Shown: positions 62,807 through 64,000 of the stretch, one piece after another | Position numbering within the stretch: position 1 is the stretch's first letter | How the letters are laid out: each line of letters opens with the position of its first letter | Assembly (NCBI GenBank): GCA_002286855.1 | Contig: NRSV01000015.1 | Coordinates: 248,001-312,000, forward strand | Length of the DNA stretch: 64,000 nucleotides | Source: Bipolaris cookei | Taxonomy: Eukaryota > Ascomycota > Dothideomycetes > Pleosporales > Pleosporaceae | Direction of reading: 5' to 3' | Notes under the pieces: model-generated | Databases searched by the model: none | Seen by the model: the letters and a program-made list of their open reading frames with translations, nothing else | Told to the model about the DNA's origin: nothing | Made by a program: the position numbers and the translations under genes

Positions 62807-63771
62807 GGATTCTTCAGACTTCCTTTTCAACAAGATGCATGACTAGTTCTGCCGGTGGTTGTGTGGGCTTTGCGAGAAGGACATGTGAGGAGCGTCGTGT
62901 GTGCCTTGCAGTAGTCAACACTGCGGGGTACCACTACCAGAATACATTGACAAATACGTTTTCCAGATATGAATACTGGCGCTTGTTGGGCGGGTCTGAT
63001 TGCTGTCTCTGTGGCGTTTGTGGAGAAATACATGGGATAGTAGGTGTCTCTTTTTTGGACTTTAGGTGCATACATACGATACCCCCCTTTTTCTTTGCTG
63101 CATGAAACTGCAAGCGATACAACTTGGGAGGCGGTCTGCTTTTTTTTCCAATGGTCATTATCAGATTGTTAGGGATTTAGAATTCAGGAATTGAGAGAGT
63201 TATCTCTGCTTAATTAGTAGTTTGGTCAATTCATCAATTCTTAAGTGTGTACATTGCTGCCTTGAACACAATTTTGAATTCTACACACACAGCTCAAGAA
63301 AACTTATAATGATAGCGTTATACCCCACTAGATGACAGCCTATCTCGCTCATGTTTCTTCGCTTCAATGTTAGCCTGGACGCCTAAAACGGTCAAGTTAA
63401 TTAGCTGCCAGTCAGCCTTACGATAAGACCCCACCGCAAGGCAGACTTGGAAGATACTCTCCGGGTAAAGCAAGTAAGCACACCGCATAAATGTTCTGCT
63501 TTGAGATAAGTACCTTTTTTTTGTGCATACTCGGGGCCTGTATGCAATTACGCCATAGTATCCATTACAACCAGACACTCAACATGACCGTTTAGGTAGT
63601 TAGAAATCACATCACAATGACCACTCCAACATGCAAACACCCACATACCCAAGAACCAGCACTCATAAGCCTATCCTATTCACTTTTCTTTTCAAACCCC
63701 TCCCCCCCACCCCCCACCCCGCAAAAACACAATTTAACCCAAAGAGGAAAAAAGTATTAATATTATTCATC
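62807..63771. other. Intergenic, convergent 3' ends
   Basis: Convergent 3' regions of the vWA gene and the partial gene at the right edge. No feature was recognised. Confidence 0.55.
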
Positions 63772-64000
63772 CTAATAAAAATCCTCCCACCGCGTAACCC
63801 TCTCACTCCCCTCCGACTCTGCATCTGACTCCCTCTCCCTCTCCCATCCCTCCCTCTCCCACATCTCCAGCTCCTCACGCCTAGGCTCTTCATCAACACC
63901 ATCGAACCTTCCCCCATTGAACTTCTTATCCCAATACGCAAAATACATGGATGCCTGCCTGGGCCGCGGAAGCGCAGTGTCGCGCTGCTCGTCGGCATCG
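63772..64000 (-). CDS. Partial gene at the window edge (C terminus only)
   Basis: The last 76 codons of a minus-strand gene that enters from beyond 64000, ending in a TAG at 63772. It reads RQASMYFAYWDKKFNGGRFD, then EEPRREELEMWEREGWERER and ends WEDFY. It is highly charged and probably helical. Codon phase is +1 from base 64000. The family was not recognised from this fragment. Longer open frames on the opposite strand or other frames here are shadows. Confidence 0.5.
   Translation of the reverse strand, partial: DADEQRDTALPRPRQASMYFAYWDKKFNGGRFDGVDEEPRREELEMWEREGWERERESDAESEGSERVTRWEDFY

Noticed and set aside
1..64000. tRNA, rRNA or CRISPR features
   Set aside because: No tRNA-like B box with cloverleaf context, no rRNA segment and no spaced direct repeats were found by reading. 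The tandem repeats present are WD40 coding or TAA tails.

Overview
This window is a filamentous ascomycete nuclear chromosome segment. The reasons are short 50-65 nt GT-AG introns with CTAAC branch sites, fungal-only families (HET, WSC, DUF3435, NACHT-WD40 STAND, Fot/pogo and chromovirus elements) and a CPY/SDO1/LEU2/RPS18 gene set. Protein style suggests Dothideomycetes, probably Pleosporales, but that assignment is from memory of the families and is not proven here.

The window splits into two compartments. About 1-34 kb is a repeat-rich accessory compartment. It opens with a NACHT-WD40 NOD-like receptor gene (780-5751). Tail to tail with it lies a dead NB-ARC receptor gene, cut in two by a well-preserved Fot/pogo transposon with perfect 41-bp terminal repeats. 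Next comes a nest of broken elements: a Tc1-like relic, a LINE with (TAA)n tails, copies of one ~500-bp LTR family (one pair forming a 306-bp perfect palindrome), a TTAA-flanked MITE, a second Fot element and two inverted copies of an internally deleted transposase. An intact Ty3/gypsy chromovirus (22552-28028) with identical 225-bp LTRs follows. Small genes for secreted cysteine-rich proteins sit among the repeats (12839, 20361, 34227). A DUF3435 (Starship-captain-like) gene at 29-31 kb and a broken conserved gene at 32.4-33.4 kb end the compartment.

About 35-64 kb is ordinary gene space with no recognisable transposon: an uncharacterised zinc-ribbon-like protein, RPS18, a poly-His acidic protein, SDO1, vacuolar carboxypeptidase Y, a HET-domain gene, an AA11-like LPMO, a secreted WSC protein, LEU2, a 99-residue conserved protein, a BTB-like protein, a vWA protein and a partial gene at the right edge. 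Intergenic gaps here are 0.5-2.4 kb.

Two single-N positions (4455 and 10033) each join two nearly identical direct copies (320 bp and 194 bp). They look like unmerged contig overlaps rather than biology. One lies inside the WD40 array and inflates its repeat count.
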